Shown here piece by piece: positions 1 through 7,452 of a stretch of DNA of 64,000 nt (position 1 is the first letter of the stretch; every line of letters starts with the position of its first letter). The stretch spans positions 930,001 to 994,000 of the forward strand of contig JAJGRE010000002.1 in NCBI GenBank assembly GCA_021083345.1, read 5' to 3'. Both the position numbers and the translations under genes were made by a program. This stretch comes from Calditrichales bacterium MX18-03 (GTDB lineage Bacteria > Bacillota > Clostridia > Lutisporales > Lutisporaceae). The notes beneath the pieces are model-generated. The model had not been told where the DNA came from and made no database searches. It saw only the letters and a list, made by a program, of their open reading frames with translations.

Positions 1-869
1 TCATATGCATTGAAGGGCTTTGCCTCAGTAGTCGTTATCCGTGCAGACCTTCCCTGGGATTCCACGTTCAGCACCGATAATCTTGAGCTGCTTCCCAGCT
101 GTGATATCTCAACATCTCCCTTCTGCAACACGATTTCATTGTCAAACTCCAGCTCGATCATGCTGTTGGACACCGCTCTGAAACCTATGACTTTGGCATC
201 CTTTGTATCAAGGGTAAAACCTGCCGTTACAGCTTTGTCAGAGGTAATAATGTTCTTTTCCACCATTACACTTATGAGTTTCTTATCCGAGTCTTTTGGT
301 TTTGTATTTAGTGCATTGTAAATGCCTTCCGCTATATCATTTACAGTAAAGGACTTTAGCTTGGTTATGTCATCTGCATCTTTTACCAGGTCCAGTTCCT
401 CGGCAAAATCTAATGTCTCAGAATATGAAAAATCAACATCCTGCTTATACCCCAGGGTCTCCAGCATTACTTTGTAGAAGGCTTGTCCGTTGATTTTCTG
501 AGAAGGAGCAAAGGTTCCGTCGGGATATCCGCCCCAACCCAGCTCAGGCTTGCTCTTTGCATAGGCAAGATAGTTTTCTGCCCAGCCTGCCGTCCCGGCG
601 TCCTTAAAGTTGTTGCTGCTTGTATATTGACCCGCTTCCTGATAAAGTCCTCTCAGTCTCAGCGATATAATGTACGCCTGCACCCTGGTAGGGGTCGTTT
701 CCAAATACTGCTCGGTCACGCCGCTTGAATCCGAACCTATCAATATGCCCAGCTCTTTGCAGGCTTGCGCTTCTTTACCGATGCTATCAGCCTGCACTGC
801 GAGCCCCGGAATAGAAGCTATCGTCATTACCGCTGCCATTAATACAGCCAACATCTTGCGTTTTTTCAT
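1..869 (-). CDS. SLH-type secreted surface protein (N-terminal part, cut by window edge)
   Basis: The frame is open from an ATG at 869 to the window edge, giving about 289 residues with no stop. It begins with a lysine-rich signal peptide (MKKRKMLAVLMAAVMTIA) and is preceded by a GGGGG ribosome site at 876-880. Residues about 30-150 closely resemble the N-terminus of the S-layer protein at 30777-33980. Both share a TTPTR-Q segment, an ELGW/QLGW motif and a Q-A-YYKVMLE-LGYKQ block, which read as divergent SLH repeats. The end of the visible part resembles the start of an Ig-like domain. It is probably a cell-wall-anchored surface protein paralogous to the S-layer protein. The gene is divergent from the TolC-like gene. 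Its full length and C-terminal domains lie outside the window. Confidence 0.8.
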   Translation of the reverse strand, partial: MKKRKMLAVLMAAVMTIASIPGLAVQADSIGKEAQACKELGILIGSDSSGVTEQYLETTPTRVQAYIISLRLRGLYQEAGQYTSSNNFKDAGTAGWAENYLAYAKSKPELGWGGYPDGTFAPSQKINGQAFYKVMLETLGYKQDVDFSYSETLDFAEELDLVKDADDITKLKSFTVNDIAEGIYNALNTKPKDSDKKLISVMVEKNIITSDKAVTAGFTLDTKDAKVIGFRAVSNSMIELEFDNEIVLQKGDVEISQLGSSSRLSVLNVESQGRSARITTTEAKPFNAY

Positions 870-902
870 GGTTAACCCCCTTTAATCTTCTCTATTACTA
901 AT

Positions 903-908
903 TTTATA
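903..908 (-). promoter_or_regulatory. Extended -10 promoter for the SLH gene at 869
   Basis: On the minus strand TATAAA is preceded by TGG, which gives an extended -10 element. There is no good -35 at 16-18 bases. The predicted start of transcription is near 896, about 27 bases before the ATG. The 870-1123 gap also holds the divergent promoter for the TolC-like gene and a small GCCGT/ACGGC hairpin at 952-964. Confidence 0.4.
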
Positions 909-1006
909 CCACCACAATCCAACATGCAAATATGAATTGCCATGGAAAAATGCCGTGAAACGGCTAATTCCAGTATTTCTCATGAAAATACACCGCTGGC
1001 CCGGGT

Positions 1007-1034
1007 TTGATTATTGTGTAATTAATGCTATAAT
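1007..1034 (+). promoter_or_regulatory. Sigma-A promoter for the TolC-like gene
   Basis: TTGATT at 1007-1012 and a perfect TATAAT at 1029-1034 are separated by 16 bases, with an extended -10 TGC just before TATAAT. Transcription would begin near 1041, at the base of an 8-bp hairpin (CATCACTT 1042-1049 with AAGTGATG 1054-1061). Such a 5' hairpin could stabilise the mRNA. No known riboswitch consensus was recognised in the leader. Confidence 0.65.
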
Positions 1035-1123
1035 ATAGGTACATCACTTCAGTAAGTGATGAAACTTTTCAGGGTGCCGATACGTATATAGATTAGATGC
1101 ATTTTAGAAACGGAGGAACAAAA

Positions 1124-2284
1124 ATGAAAAAGCTGTTCACAGCATTAGCATTGACATTATGTACAGTAATGCTATTATCTACCGTTACCGTTGCAGGGGA
1201 TTCGGGTATAAAGACTGTATTGACCCTTGAGGAAGCAAAGAAGATGGCCTTGGAGAATGATGTACAGTTCAAGCTTCAAGATAGCTATATTCAGCAGAAG
1301 ACCGAAGACTATGCGGACCTCAGTGAGAATTTTTCTGCCGGCAAAGGCGTAAGATCCAGCTCTTCAGCCGGAAAAGCAGCCGGCAGGATCAATAACCAGG
1401 TGAACCTGGAGAATGCTTACTTCGCAATGAAGCAGGAAATCTTCGACAAAAATGATCTCAAGAGAGCATCCGACTACAATGTAACAAAAGCCTATTATGA
1501 CGTCATGAAAGCAAAGCATGCTTTAGGCGATGCCGCTCGTGACCTGGAGCTTGCAAAGCAAGACCTTGATGTAGCAAAGATCAAGGTTGAACATGGGCTC
1601 ATGACCAGCAGCGGTCTTACACAGGTTGAAAATGCTTATAAGACCTCGCTGACAGAATATAATGCCTCTGTAACGGATCTGCAGAATGATCTGTCAACCT
1701 TGAATAAGAGCATTGGCGGAAAAATGGACATTTCCAAGCTCGATGTTGACATGACGATGTATATGCCGAATATTGCAGCTTTAGATCTTAAGAAAATCAG
1801 AGAAGACAATCTGAACAACAATCCGTCATTCTATACAGCAAAGAAATCGGTTGACCTGGCAAAGTATAAGAAGTTTCTGACCGATACCGAGTATGATGAC
1901 AATTACGACAGAATGAAAAATATGAACGATGATGTCCGAGATGAATATACAGATATGGTATTTAAGGCAAACAGAGACTACGACGATGCCAAATACCAAT
2001 ATGATGAGGCTGTGAGGGATTTGGATTTGGCCCTTTCGACAAGTTACTCCAGCCTCCTTACCATGGTGGAATCAATCGAAAACCTCCGCAAAACCATTGA
2101 AACCACCAAATTGACTTACACACATAACAAGACCAAATATGATCTGGGATTGATTTCAAAGAATGATCTGGCAGCCAGCGAGGATGCTTTGAAGGATCTC
2201 GAGAGCAAGCTCAATACCAGTATCATTGACCTGAATTTGCAGTACCTTTCCTTGACACAGTATAGCTATACACCGGTGAAATAG
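1124..2284 (+). CDS. TolC-family-like secreted coiled-coil protein
   Basis: The protein has 386 residues from the ATG at 1124, chosen because CGGAGGA at 1111-1117 sits at the right distance. An in-frame ATG at 1097 has no ribosome site. A signal peptide (MKKLFTALALTLCTVMLLST) is followed by a TolC-like start (LTLEEAKKMALEND). Long amphipathic helices follow, with recurring YYDVMKAKHAL, AKQDLDVAKIKVEHGLMT and TKYDLGLISKNDL segments, which are typical of outer membrane efflux protein repeats. TolC proteins form trans-envelope channels in diderms. In a monoderm the role is unknown, and a periplasm-like or cell-wall coiled coil is more likely than a pore. The gene is monocistronic, with its own promoter and a strong terminator. 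Confidence 0.8.
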   Translation: MKKLFTALALTLCTVMLLSTVTVAGDSGIKTVLTLEEAKKMALENDVQFKLQDSYIQQKTEDYADLSENFSAGKGVRSSSSAGKAAGRINNQVNLENAYFAMKQEIFDKNDLKRASDYNVTKAYYDVMKAKHALGDAARDLELAKQDLDVAKIKVEHGLMTSSGLTQVENAYKTSLTEYNASVTDLQNDLSTLNKSIGGKMDISKLDVDMTMYMPNIAALDLKKIREDNLNNNPSFYTAKKSVDLAKYKKFLTDTEYDDNYDRMKNMNDDVRDEYTDMVFKANRDYDDAKYQYDEAVRDLDLALSTSYSSLLTMVESIENLRKTIETTKLTYTHNKTKYDLGLISKNDLAASEDALKDLESKLNTSIIDLNLQYLSLTQYSYTPVK

Positions 2285-2347
2285 CAGATGTATAGCTTGC
2301 TAAGCAACAGTATTCTATATCTGTTAAATTTGATATGCAATGCTATG

Positions 2348-2390
2348 AAGGGCAGATGTCTAAGAGCGACATCTGCCCTTCTGTTTTTTA
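2348..2390 (+). terminator. Rho-independent terminator of the TolC-like gene
   Basis: A perfect 13-bp stem (AAGGGCAGATGTC at 2348-2360 with GACATCTGCCCTT at 2368-2380) with a 7-base loop is followed by a T-rich run at 2383-2389. It lies about 65 bases after the stop codon and separates this gene from the glycan operon. Confidence 0.92.
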
Positions 2391-2454
2391 CTTAATACAG
2401 AAGCAGCCGGAGAATTGTGCAGTATTTACACTCATGTTGGCGCTTAGAGAAGAA

Positions 2455-2483
2455 TTGTAAGTTCATTTGCATTATGCTAATAT
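2455..2483 (+). promoter_or_regulatory. Promoter of the plus-strand glycan operon
   Basis: TTGTAA at 2455-2460, a 17-base spacer ending in TGC (extended -10) and TAATAT at 2478-2483. The predicted start is near 2490, giving a leader of about 90 bases. The promoter lies across the upstream ATG at 2467, which argues that the glycosyltransferase starts further down at 2581. The same TTGTAA-17-TAATAT pair occurs before the minus-strand glycan operon. Confidence 0.55.
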
Positions 2484-2580
2484 TAATAGAGTGAAGCCTC
2501 ATCATATTAATGAATTTGAGTTATTACACTTGGCAGTTGATCGCAAAGGAAATGCATTGGCGCATAAGAGAGGTGTTAAT

Positions 2581-3543
2581 TTGAAACTATTAGTTGCTAT
2601 GCCATGTCTAAACGAAGCTGCAAATATAGCTGAGGTAATTGGACGTGTACCAACCAGCATTGAAGGGGTCAGTGATATTACCATACTGGTAATCGATGAT
2701 GGCTCTACTGATAATACTTCAGAAATAGCAATAGAAAATGGGGCAATTGTCATAAAGCACCGCGGCAACCGGGGGGTAGGATCAGCTTTTCATACGGCTG
2801 TCAATTTCGCAATAGAAAGCTCTTATGATATTATGGTAAATATCGATGGTGACGGGCAATTCAATCCGGCTGATATTTCAAAACTCATCTCCCCGATTAT
2901 TAATTCAGATGCGGACTTTGTCTCTGCTTCAAGATTTATTGACAAGGCTTACACACCCAAAATGCCTTATGTGAAATTATTCGGCAACCATATGATGTCC
3001 CACTTGGTCAGCAGCTTGTGCGGACAAAAATTCTATGATGTATCTTGCGGTTTCAGAGCTTATTCCCGTGAGACCCTTCTACAGATAAATCTTCACGGTG
3101 CTTTTACATACACGCAGGAAACCTTTATAGATCTAGCATCAAAGAGGCTCTGTATAGTAGAGATTCCGGTAGAAGTGAAGTATTTCAAGGAAAGAACCTC
3201 TAGAGTTGCAAAAAGCATTTCAAAGTATGCTGTTAATACATTTATGATAATTACCAGAATATATCGCGATTATTACCCCTTCAAGTTTTTTGGCGGAATA
3301 AGCTTATTTTTCCTACTTATTGGTATTGGTTTTGGTTTGCTTTTCTTTTACAATTTCATGTTAACCAGGAAATTTACCGGGTTTTTATTCGCCGGCTTTA
3401 TTTCGGCATTTTGCATGAATACATCCATGATTTTCGGTATTGCTGCTATCTCAATGGACATGCTGGTAAGAATAAGAGTCAATCAGGAGAGAACTTTGTA
3501 CTCACTTAAAAAAACTCTCAAGAAGGGGAATCATGATGTGTAA
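2581..3543 (+). CDS. Family 2 glycosyltransferase, membrane-anchored (DPM1-like)
   Basis: The protein has 320 residues. The TTG start at 2581 is preferred because a GAGAGG ribosome site lies just upstream, because the protein then begins MKLLVAMPCLNEA as family members do, and because the operon promoter overlaps the longer ATG at 2467. GT-A fold motifs are visible: VIDDGSTDNT for nucleotide binding, NIDGDGQFNP as the DxD-like metal site, and a SCGFRAYSRE region. Two C-terminal membrane helices (about residues 245-305) are typical of polyprenyl-phosphate sugar synthases and membrane-anchored GT2 enzymes. It probably transfers a sugar to undecaprenyl phosphate or to the growing lipid-linked glycan at the inner membrane face. 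It overlaps the methyltransferase gene by 11 bases. Confidence 0.85.
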   Translation: MKLLVAMPCLNEAANIAEVIGRVPTSIEGVSDITILVIDDGSTDNTSEIAIENGAIVIKHRGNRGVGSAFHTAVNFAIESSYDIMVNIDGDGQFNPADISKLISPIINSDADFVSASRFIDKAYTPKMPYVKLFGNHMMSHLVSSLCGQKFYDVSCGFRAYSRETLLQINLHGAFTYTQETFIDLASKRLCIVEIPVEVKYFKERTSRVAKSISKYAVNTFMIITRIYRDYYPFKFFGGISLFFLLIGIGFGLLFFYNFMLTRKFTGFLFAGFISAFCMNTSMIFGIAAISMDMLVRIRVNQERTLYSLKKTLKKGNHDV

Positions 3544-4216
3544 TAAATGTGTCCCGATTAATGTCAGGATAAAAGAGTTAGTAAAGCCCAAGAATTCGAA
3601 AAGGATACTCCTGGACTTCGTGTTTTCCCCCTTAAGACTTCTGTTACCAGACAATTGGGTAGAGTCCTTAGGCTTGACGTCTTTACGTGCAGAGCGTATG
3701 GGCGTAGTATTGCAGCATATGCAAGGGCGTTGTTTGGATGTTGGCTGCAACGATAATTTGCTTGTCACTCTTTACAGGGATCGCAATTCTAATATTAAAG
3801 AGAGTTATGAGAGTGTGGGGGTTGATGTCGTCAGATGGGGGGGGGATGAGATTGTCATAAAATCCTCAGCTGAAATGCCATTTCCTGATGCTACATTTGA
3901 TACCATATCTTTCCTTGCATGTTTGAATCATATACCGGAAAGACAAGAAGCGCTTGCAGAAGCACTCAGGGTTCTTAAGCCTGACGGAATTGTCCTAGTC
4001 ACAATGATAAATCCTGTTATCGGAGGAATCAGCCATCGAATACGCTTTTGGGGCGAACATTCACAGAGGGAGGTCCATGAGGAAGAAACTTTTGGCCTGA
4101 ACAGGAACGACGTGATTAAACTGCTTAATAATGCCGGATTTACAGATATCCGTATCAGAAAATTCCTATATGGTTTGAATAATTTATATATAGCAAAACC
4201 ATCTCAGAATGTATAG
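3533..4216 (+). CDS. SAM-dependent class I methyltransferase
   Basis: The protein has 227 residues, with AAGGGGAA at 3523-3530 close before the ATG. The Rossmann methyltransferase motifs are present: CLDVGCNDN as motif I, a conserved acidic GVDVVRWG as motif II, PFPDATFDTISFLACLNHI as motifs III/IV, and EALRVLKPDG-VLVT. A start codon inside the preceding glycosyltransferase gene indicates translational coupling. It probably methylates a sugar of the glycan made by this operon. Methyl groups can act as chain-end caps in such systems, but nothing in the sequence shows the target atom. The N-terminal 60 residues are basic and may bind the membrane or lipid-linked substrate. Confidence 0.8.
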   Translation: MMCNKCVPINVRIKELVKPKNSKRILLDFVFSPLRLLLPDNWVESLGLTSLRAERMGVVLQHMQGRCLDVGCNDNLLVTLYRDRNSNIKESYESVGVDVVRWGGDEIVIKSSAEMPFPDATFDTISFLACLNHIPERQEALAEALRVLKPDGIVLVTMINPVIGGISHRIRFWGEHSQREVHEEETFGLNRNDVIKLLNNAGFTDIRIRKFLYGLNNLYIAKPSQNV

Positions 4217-4233
4217 TTATAACGGAGGGTAAC

Positions 4234-6153
4234 ATGTGTGGTATTTATGGATTGATAAGCCGACCCAACGCACTTGACAAAAATGATTTAAGAGCAATAA
4301 TTAAGAAAATGGCTGCATTATCAGAAAAGAGGGGAAAAGAAGCGTCTGGAATAGCATTATTATCGGGGTATACAGTTTCTTATTGCAAGCAGCCTGCCAG
4401 AGCATCAAAAATGCTCTTAAACATTGAAATCGAGCATTTCTTTAAAAATATACCCGATATTCAGGATCAAAGCTTTGCAGCAATTGGACACGCAAGGCTT
4501 GTGACTAACGGTACACAAGCAGAGTATGAGAATAATCAACCGGTAATTACATCCCGCTGTATAGGCATACACAATGGTATAATTATAAATACTGAGCATA
4601 TCCAGTCTGCACATCATGATATCAAGCCAGTATCACGGCTAGATACTGAGGTGTTGATGCTGCTGGTAGATAAGTACTTCAAGTCAGATAGCACTTTGGA
4701 AACTGCATTAGCTAAGGCATATAATCAAATTGACGGAGCAGCTTCTATTGCTGTTATGACAGACAATGGTTTGCTTGGCTTAGCTACCAATACGGGCTCT
4801 CTATATTATATGAGCAATAGTACTGCCGGCGTATTTGCATTTGCTTCCGAGGGCTATTTCATTAAACAGCTATTAAAAAATCCTATTTTTAAAAAAATCC
4901 CGGGTGATTTCAAAACAAAAAAAATGGAGCCTGAGAACGGGATAATTGTTAATATTGAGCAACTTGATGTTTCTTACTTTAATTTGAAGAAAGCAAATCA
5001 AAGCATATGCAAAAACACATCCAAGTTTACTTTTAAGAGCCTGAACCATGTTAATGCAGAATTGAAGAGATGTACCAGATGCATCCTTCCTGAGACCTTC
5101 CCACAAATAACCTTTGATGAGGAAGGTGTGTGCAGCCATTGCAGAAGCCATAAGCCCTATAAGTCCAAGGGAACGGATGAGCTTTCAATGATATTGGATA
5201 CTTATAGGAGCAAGGATGGTTCCCCTGATTGCATCTTAGCTTTTAGTGGAGGGCGTGACAGTTCTTATGGTTTACATTATTTAACAAAGGAAATGAATAT
5301 GCACCCCATAACATTCACCTATGATTGGGGAATGGTTACAGATCTGGCGAGACGCAATATAGCAAATATGTGTGGAAAGCTTGGCGTTGAAAACATCATC
5401 CGCTCTCCTGATATTTTTATGAAACGAAAAAACATTAAAAAAAATATAGAAGCTTGGCTTCATAAGCCTGAATTAGGCATGATACCCCTCTTTATGGCTG
5501 GAGATAAATACTTCTATGAGATAGCACGCCAGTTGAGAAAGGAAACCGGTATACCTTTGGTCATCTTTTGTGCGGGCAACCATTTTGAAAGAACGGAATT
5601 CAAAACAGCCTTTTGCGGAATAAAGGAAAGTGAGCATGGTAACAGGCTATGGGCATATAGTTTGAAAAACAAGGTTGATCTGCTGCTTTATTACGGTAAG
5701 CAGTATCTCATGAATCCAAGGTATTTTAACGCCTCGTTGTGGGACACGTTCCTTGCTTATTATTCTACTTATATTGCAAAGGACGACTTCATATACTTGT
5801 ACCACTACATCCCTTGGGAGGAAAGCAAGATAACTGACACGCTTATTAAAGAGTATAATTGGGAGACAGCAGATGATACCAAGAATACCTGGCGCATTGG
5901 GGACGGTACAGCAGCTTTCTATAATTATATATACCATAGTGTAGCAGGCTTTTCTGAACACGATACCTTCCGTAGCAATCAGATCCGCGAGGGTGTCATA
6001 ACAAGGGAGGAAGCTTTGAGACTGGTTAAGGAAGACAATAAGCCAAGATATGAAGCAATGGCAGGATATGCATCGTTGATCGGTATAAATCTTGATGAAG
6101 CGTTGACCATTATCAATAGTGTACCGAAATTATATGAGCGGATGTATAAATAA
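4234..6153 (+). CDS. Fused class II glutamine amidotransferase / WbpG-type sugar amidotransferase
   Basis: The protein has 639 residues, with a GGAGGGT ribosome site before the ATG. Residues 1-240 form an Ntn-type glutaminase: catalytic Cys2 after processing (MCGIYGL), then GKEASGIA, GHARLVTNG, HNGIIIN and RLDTEVL, as in GlmS, PurF and AsnB. Residues about 275-639 form an N-acetyl sugar amidotransferase of the WbpG/PseA type. This part has a CTRC/CSHC cysteine pair set, a PP-loop AFSGGRDSSYGL for ATP, and the long C-terminal region of that family. WbpG turns an acetamido group of a diamino-uronic acid into an acetamidino group, using ammonia from separate HisH/HisF-like subunits. Here the ammonia source is apparently fused on. 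Substrate assignment is inference, supported by the WbpA/B/D/E-like genes nearby. Confidence 0.8.
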   Translation: MCGIYGLISRPNALDKNDLRAIIKKMAALSEKRGKEASGIALLSGYTVSYCKQPARASKMLLNIEIEHFFKNIPDIQDQSFAAIGHARLVTNGTQAEYENNQPVITSRCIGIHNGIIINTEHIQSAHHDIKPVSRLDTEVLMLLVDKYFKSDSTLETALAKAYNQIDGAASIAVMTDNGLLGLATNTGSLYYMSNSTAGVFAFASEGYFIKQLLKNPIFKKIPGDFKTKKMEPENGIIVNIEQLDVSYFNLKKANQSICKNTSKFTFKSLNHVNAELKRCTRCILPETFPQITFDEEGVCSHCRSHKPYKSKGTDELSMILDTYRSKDGSPDCILAFSGGRDSSYGLHYLTKEMNMHPITFTYDWGMVTDLARRNIANMCGKLGVENIIRSPDIFMKRKNIKKNIEAWLHKPELGMIPLFMAGDKYFYEIARQLRKETGIPLVIFCAGNHFERTEFKTAFCGIKESEHGNRLWAYSLKNKVDLLLYYGKQYLMNPRYFNASLWDTFLAYYSTYIAKDDFIYLYHYIPWEESKITDTLIKEYNWETADDTKNTWRIGDGTAAFYNYIYHSVAGFSEHDTFRSNQIREGVITREEALRLVKEDNKPRYEAMAGYASLIGINLDEALTIINSVPKLYERMYK

Positions 6154-6155
6154 AT

Positions 6156-7442
6156 ATGAAACTTAAACAATTTAACATTTTCCCCGATACAATTTTTAAG
6201 AGCGGTGTCTTTTGGAATTTATTCAGCTTCTTTGTCATGGGCGTGTCCGGCTTGCTTCTAAATGTTCTTATTGCCAGATATTATGAGCCATGGGTGCTTG
6301 GTGTGTTTAATAATGTTTTTGCCATATTTATAATTTCCGCCCAGCTTGGCTCGCTTGGCATGCATCAATCTGTGCTCAGGCATGTTTCCGTTTATTCAGG
6401 TGACAGGGATCAATCAAGCCAGATTATTGCTAGTGCTCTATTACTTACATTTGCAAGCTCGTTATGTGTCACTTTTTTTATTTATGTCCTTAAAACACCA
6501 TTATCGCACCTGTTTAATGACTTTCGCATTAAAATCGCGTTGGATTGGCTATTGATCGGACTTTTTCTTTTTCCGATCAATAAAGTACTGCTATCAGTAC
6601 TGAACGGATTCCGTAAGATGCGCGCCTATGCGATTGGCCAATCTTTGAGATATGTTTTCATACTGGCTGCACTTGTTTTTAATGTGGAATCACAGCAGCC
6701 AGGCGAACACCTGTCCGTCGTATTTTCTGTATCGGAAACCTTTCTTATAATAATCCTGCTGATTGTATTAAGAAAGCATATTGCATTCAGAAAGGTGAGT
6801 GAATTAACCCGTTGGATGTCAAAGCACCTTGCCTTCGGTATTAGGGGTATGGGTAGCGGTGTCCTGAATGAACTGAATACCCGTGTGGATGTTCTGTCTC
6901 TCAGCTTGTTTATGAGCATGGAATCCGTAGGAATATACAGCCTTGTCGCAATAATGGTCGAAGGCATGAGTCAGGTGCTCATGGTCTTCCGAGTAAATTA
7001 TGATCCCCTGATTGCGAAGTTTATTCATTCTCAGCAATGGGATGAGCTTAGCAAAATGATTAGAAAAGGCAGATACTATATCATGCCTGTTATGCTGCTA
7101 ATATGTGGGATAGCGGTTCTTTTCTATCCCATTATCATTAGGTTGTTATCCACCAGCGACAAGTTTCATCAAAGCCAGTTGATTTTTATAATCCTGATAA
7201 CTGGTGTTGTCTTCAGTTCCGGCTTTATACCCTTCAGCGGCATCCTTCAGCAAGGAGGATACCCTGGCACACAAACTATACTGGTATTAAGTGTTGTCTT
7301 GATAAACTTAACTGGAAATTTGCTGCTCATTCCTCTTTGGGGACTTATTGGTGCAGCGCTTGCAACAGCTGCTTCACAGGTAGCTTTTATCTATATTTTA
7401 AAATACTTGGCACACAGAAAAATTCACAAAGGAATTATATAG
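6156..7442 (+). CDS. Polysaccharide flippase of the Wzx/MATE-like (MOP) superfamily
   Basis: The protein has 428 residues and starts two bases after the preceding stop with no clear ribosome site, so it is probably translationally coupled. It has about 12-14 hydrophobic helices spread over the whole length. Its N-terminus (SGVFWNLFSFFVMGVSGLLL) and the middle VLNELNTRVDVLSLSLF segment match the oligosaccharide flippase family, which carries an undecaprenyl-pyrophosphate-linked repeat unit to the outer membrane face. It is the first of two MOP-type flippases in the locus. The other, at 9443-11005, is MurJ-like. This one is the better candidate for the glycan Wzx. Confidence 0.8.
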   Translation: MKLKQFNIFPDTIFKSGVFWNLFSFFVMGVSGLLLNVLIARYYEPWVLGVFNNVFAIFIISAQLGSLGMHQSVLRHVSVYSGDRDQSSQIIASALLLTFASSLCVTFFIYVLKTPLSHLFNDFRIKIALDWLLIGLFLFPINKVLLSVLNGFRKMRAYAIGQSLRYVFILAALVFNVESQQPGEHLSVVFSVSETFLIIILLIVLRKHIAFRKVSELTRWMSKHLAFGIRGMGSGVLNELNTRVDVLSLSLFMSMESVGIYSLVAIMVEGMSQVLMVFRVNYDPLIAKFIHSQQWDELSKMIRKGRYYIMPVMLLICGIAVLFYPIIIRLLSTSDKFHQSQLIFIILITGVVFSSGFIPFSGILQQGGYPGTQTILVLSVVLINLTGNLLLIPLWGLIGAALATAASQVAFIYILKYLAHRKIHKGII

Positions 7443-7452
7443 GAGGCTGGCC

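Noticed and set aside
1041-1123. Leader of the TolC-like gene as a riboswitch
   Set aside because: Only one 8-bp hairpin is visible. No match to cyclic-di-GMP, fluoride, preQ1 or other consensus cores was recognised, and there is no terminator or ribosome-site sequestering stem.
2467-2580. ATG at 2467 as the start of the GT2 glycosyltransferase
   Set aside because: The operon promoter's -10 box lies inside its first codons, there is no ribosome site, and the extra 38 residues do not match the family N-terminus.
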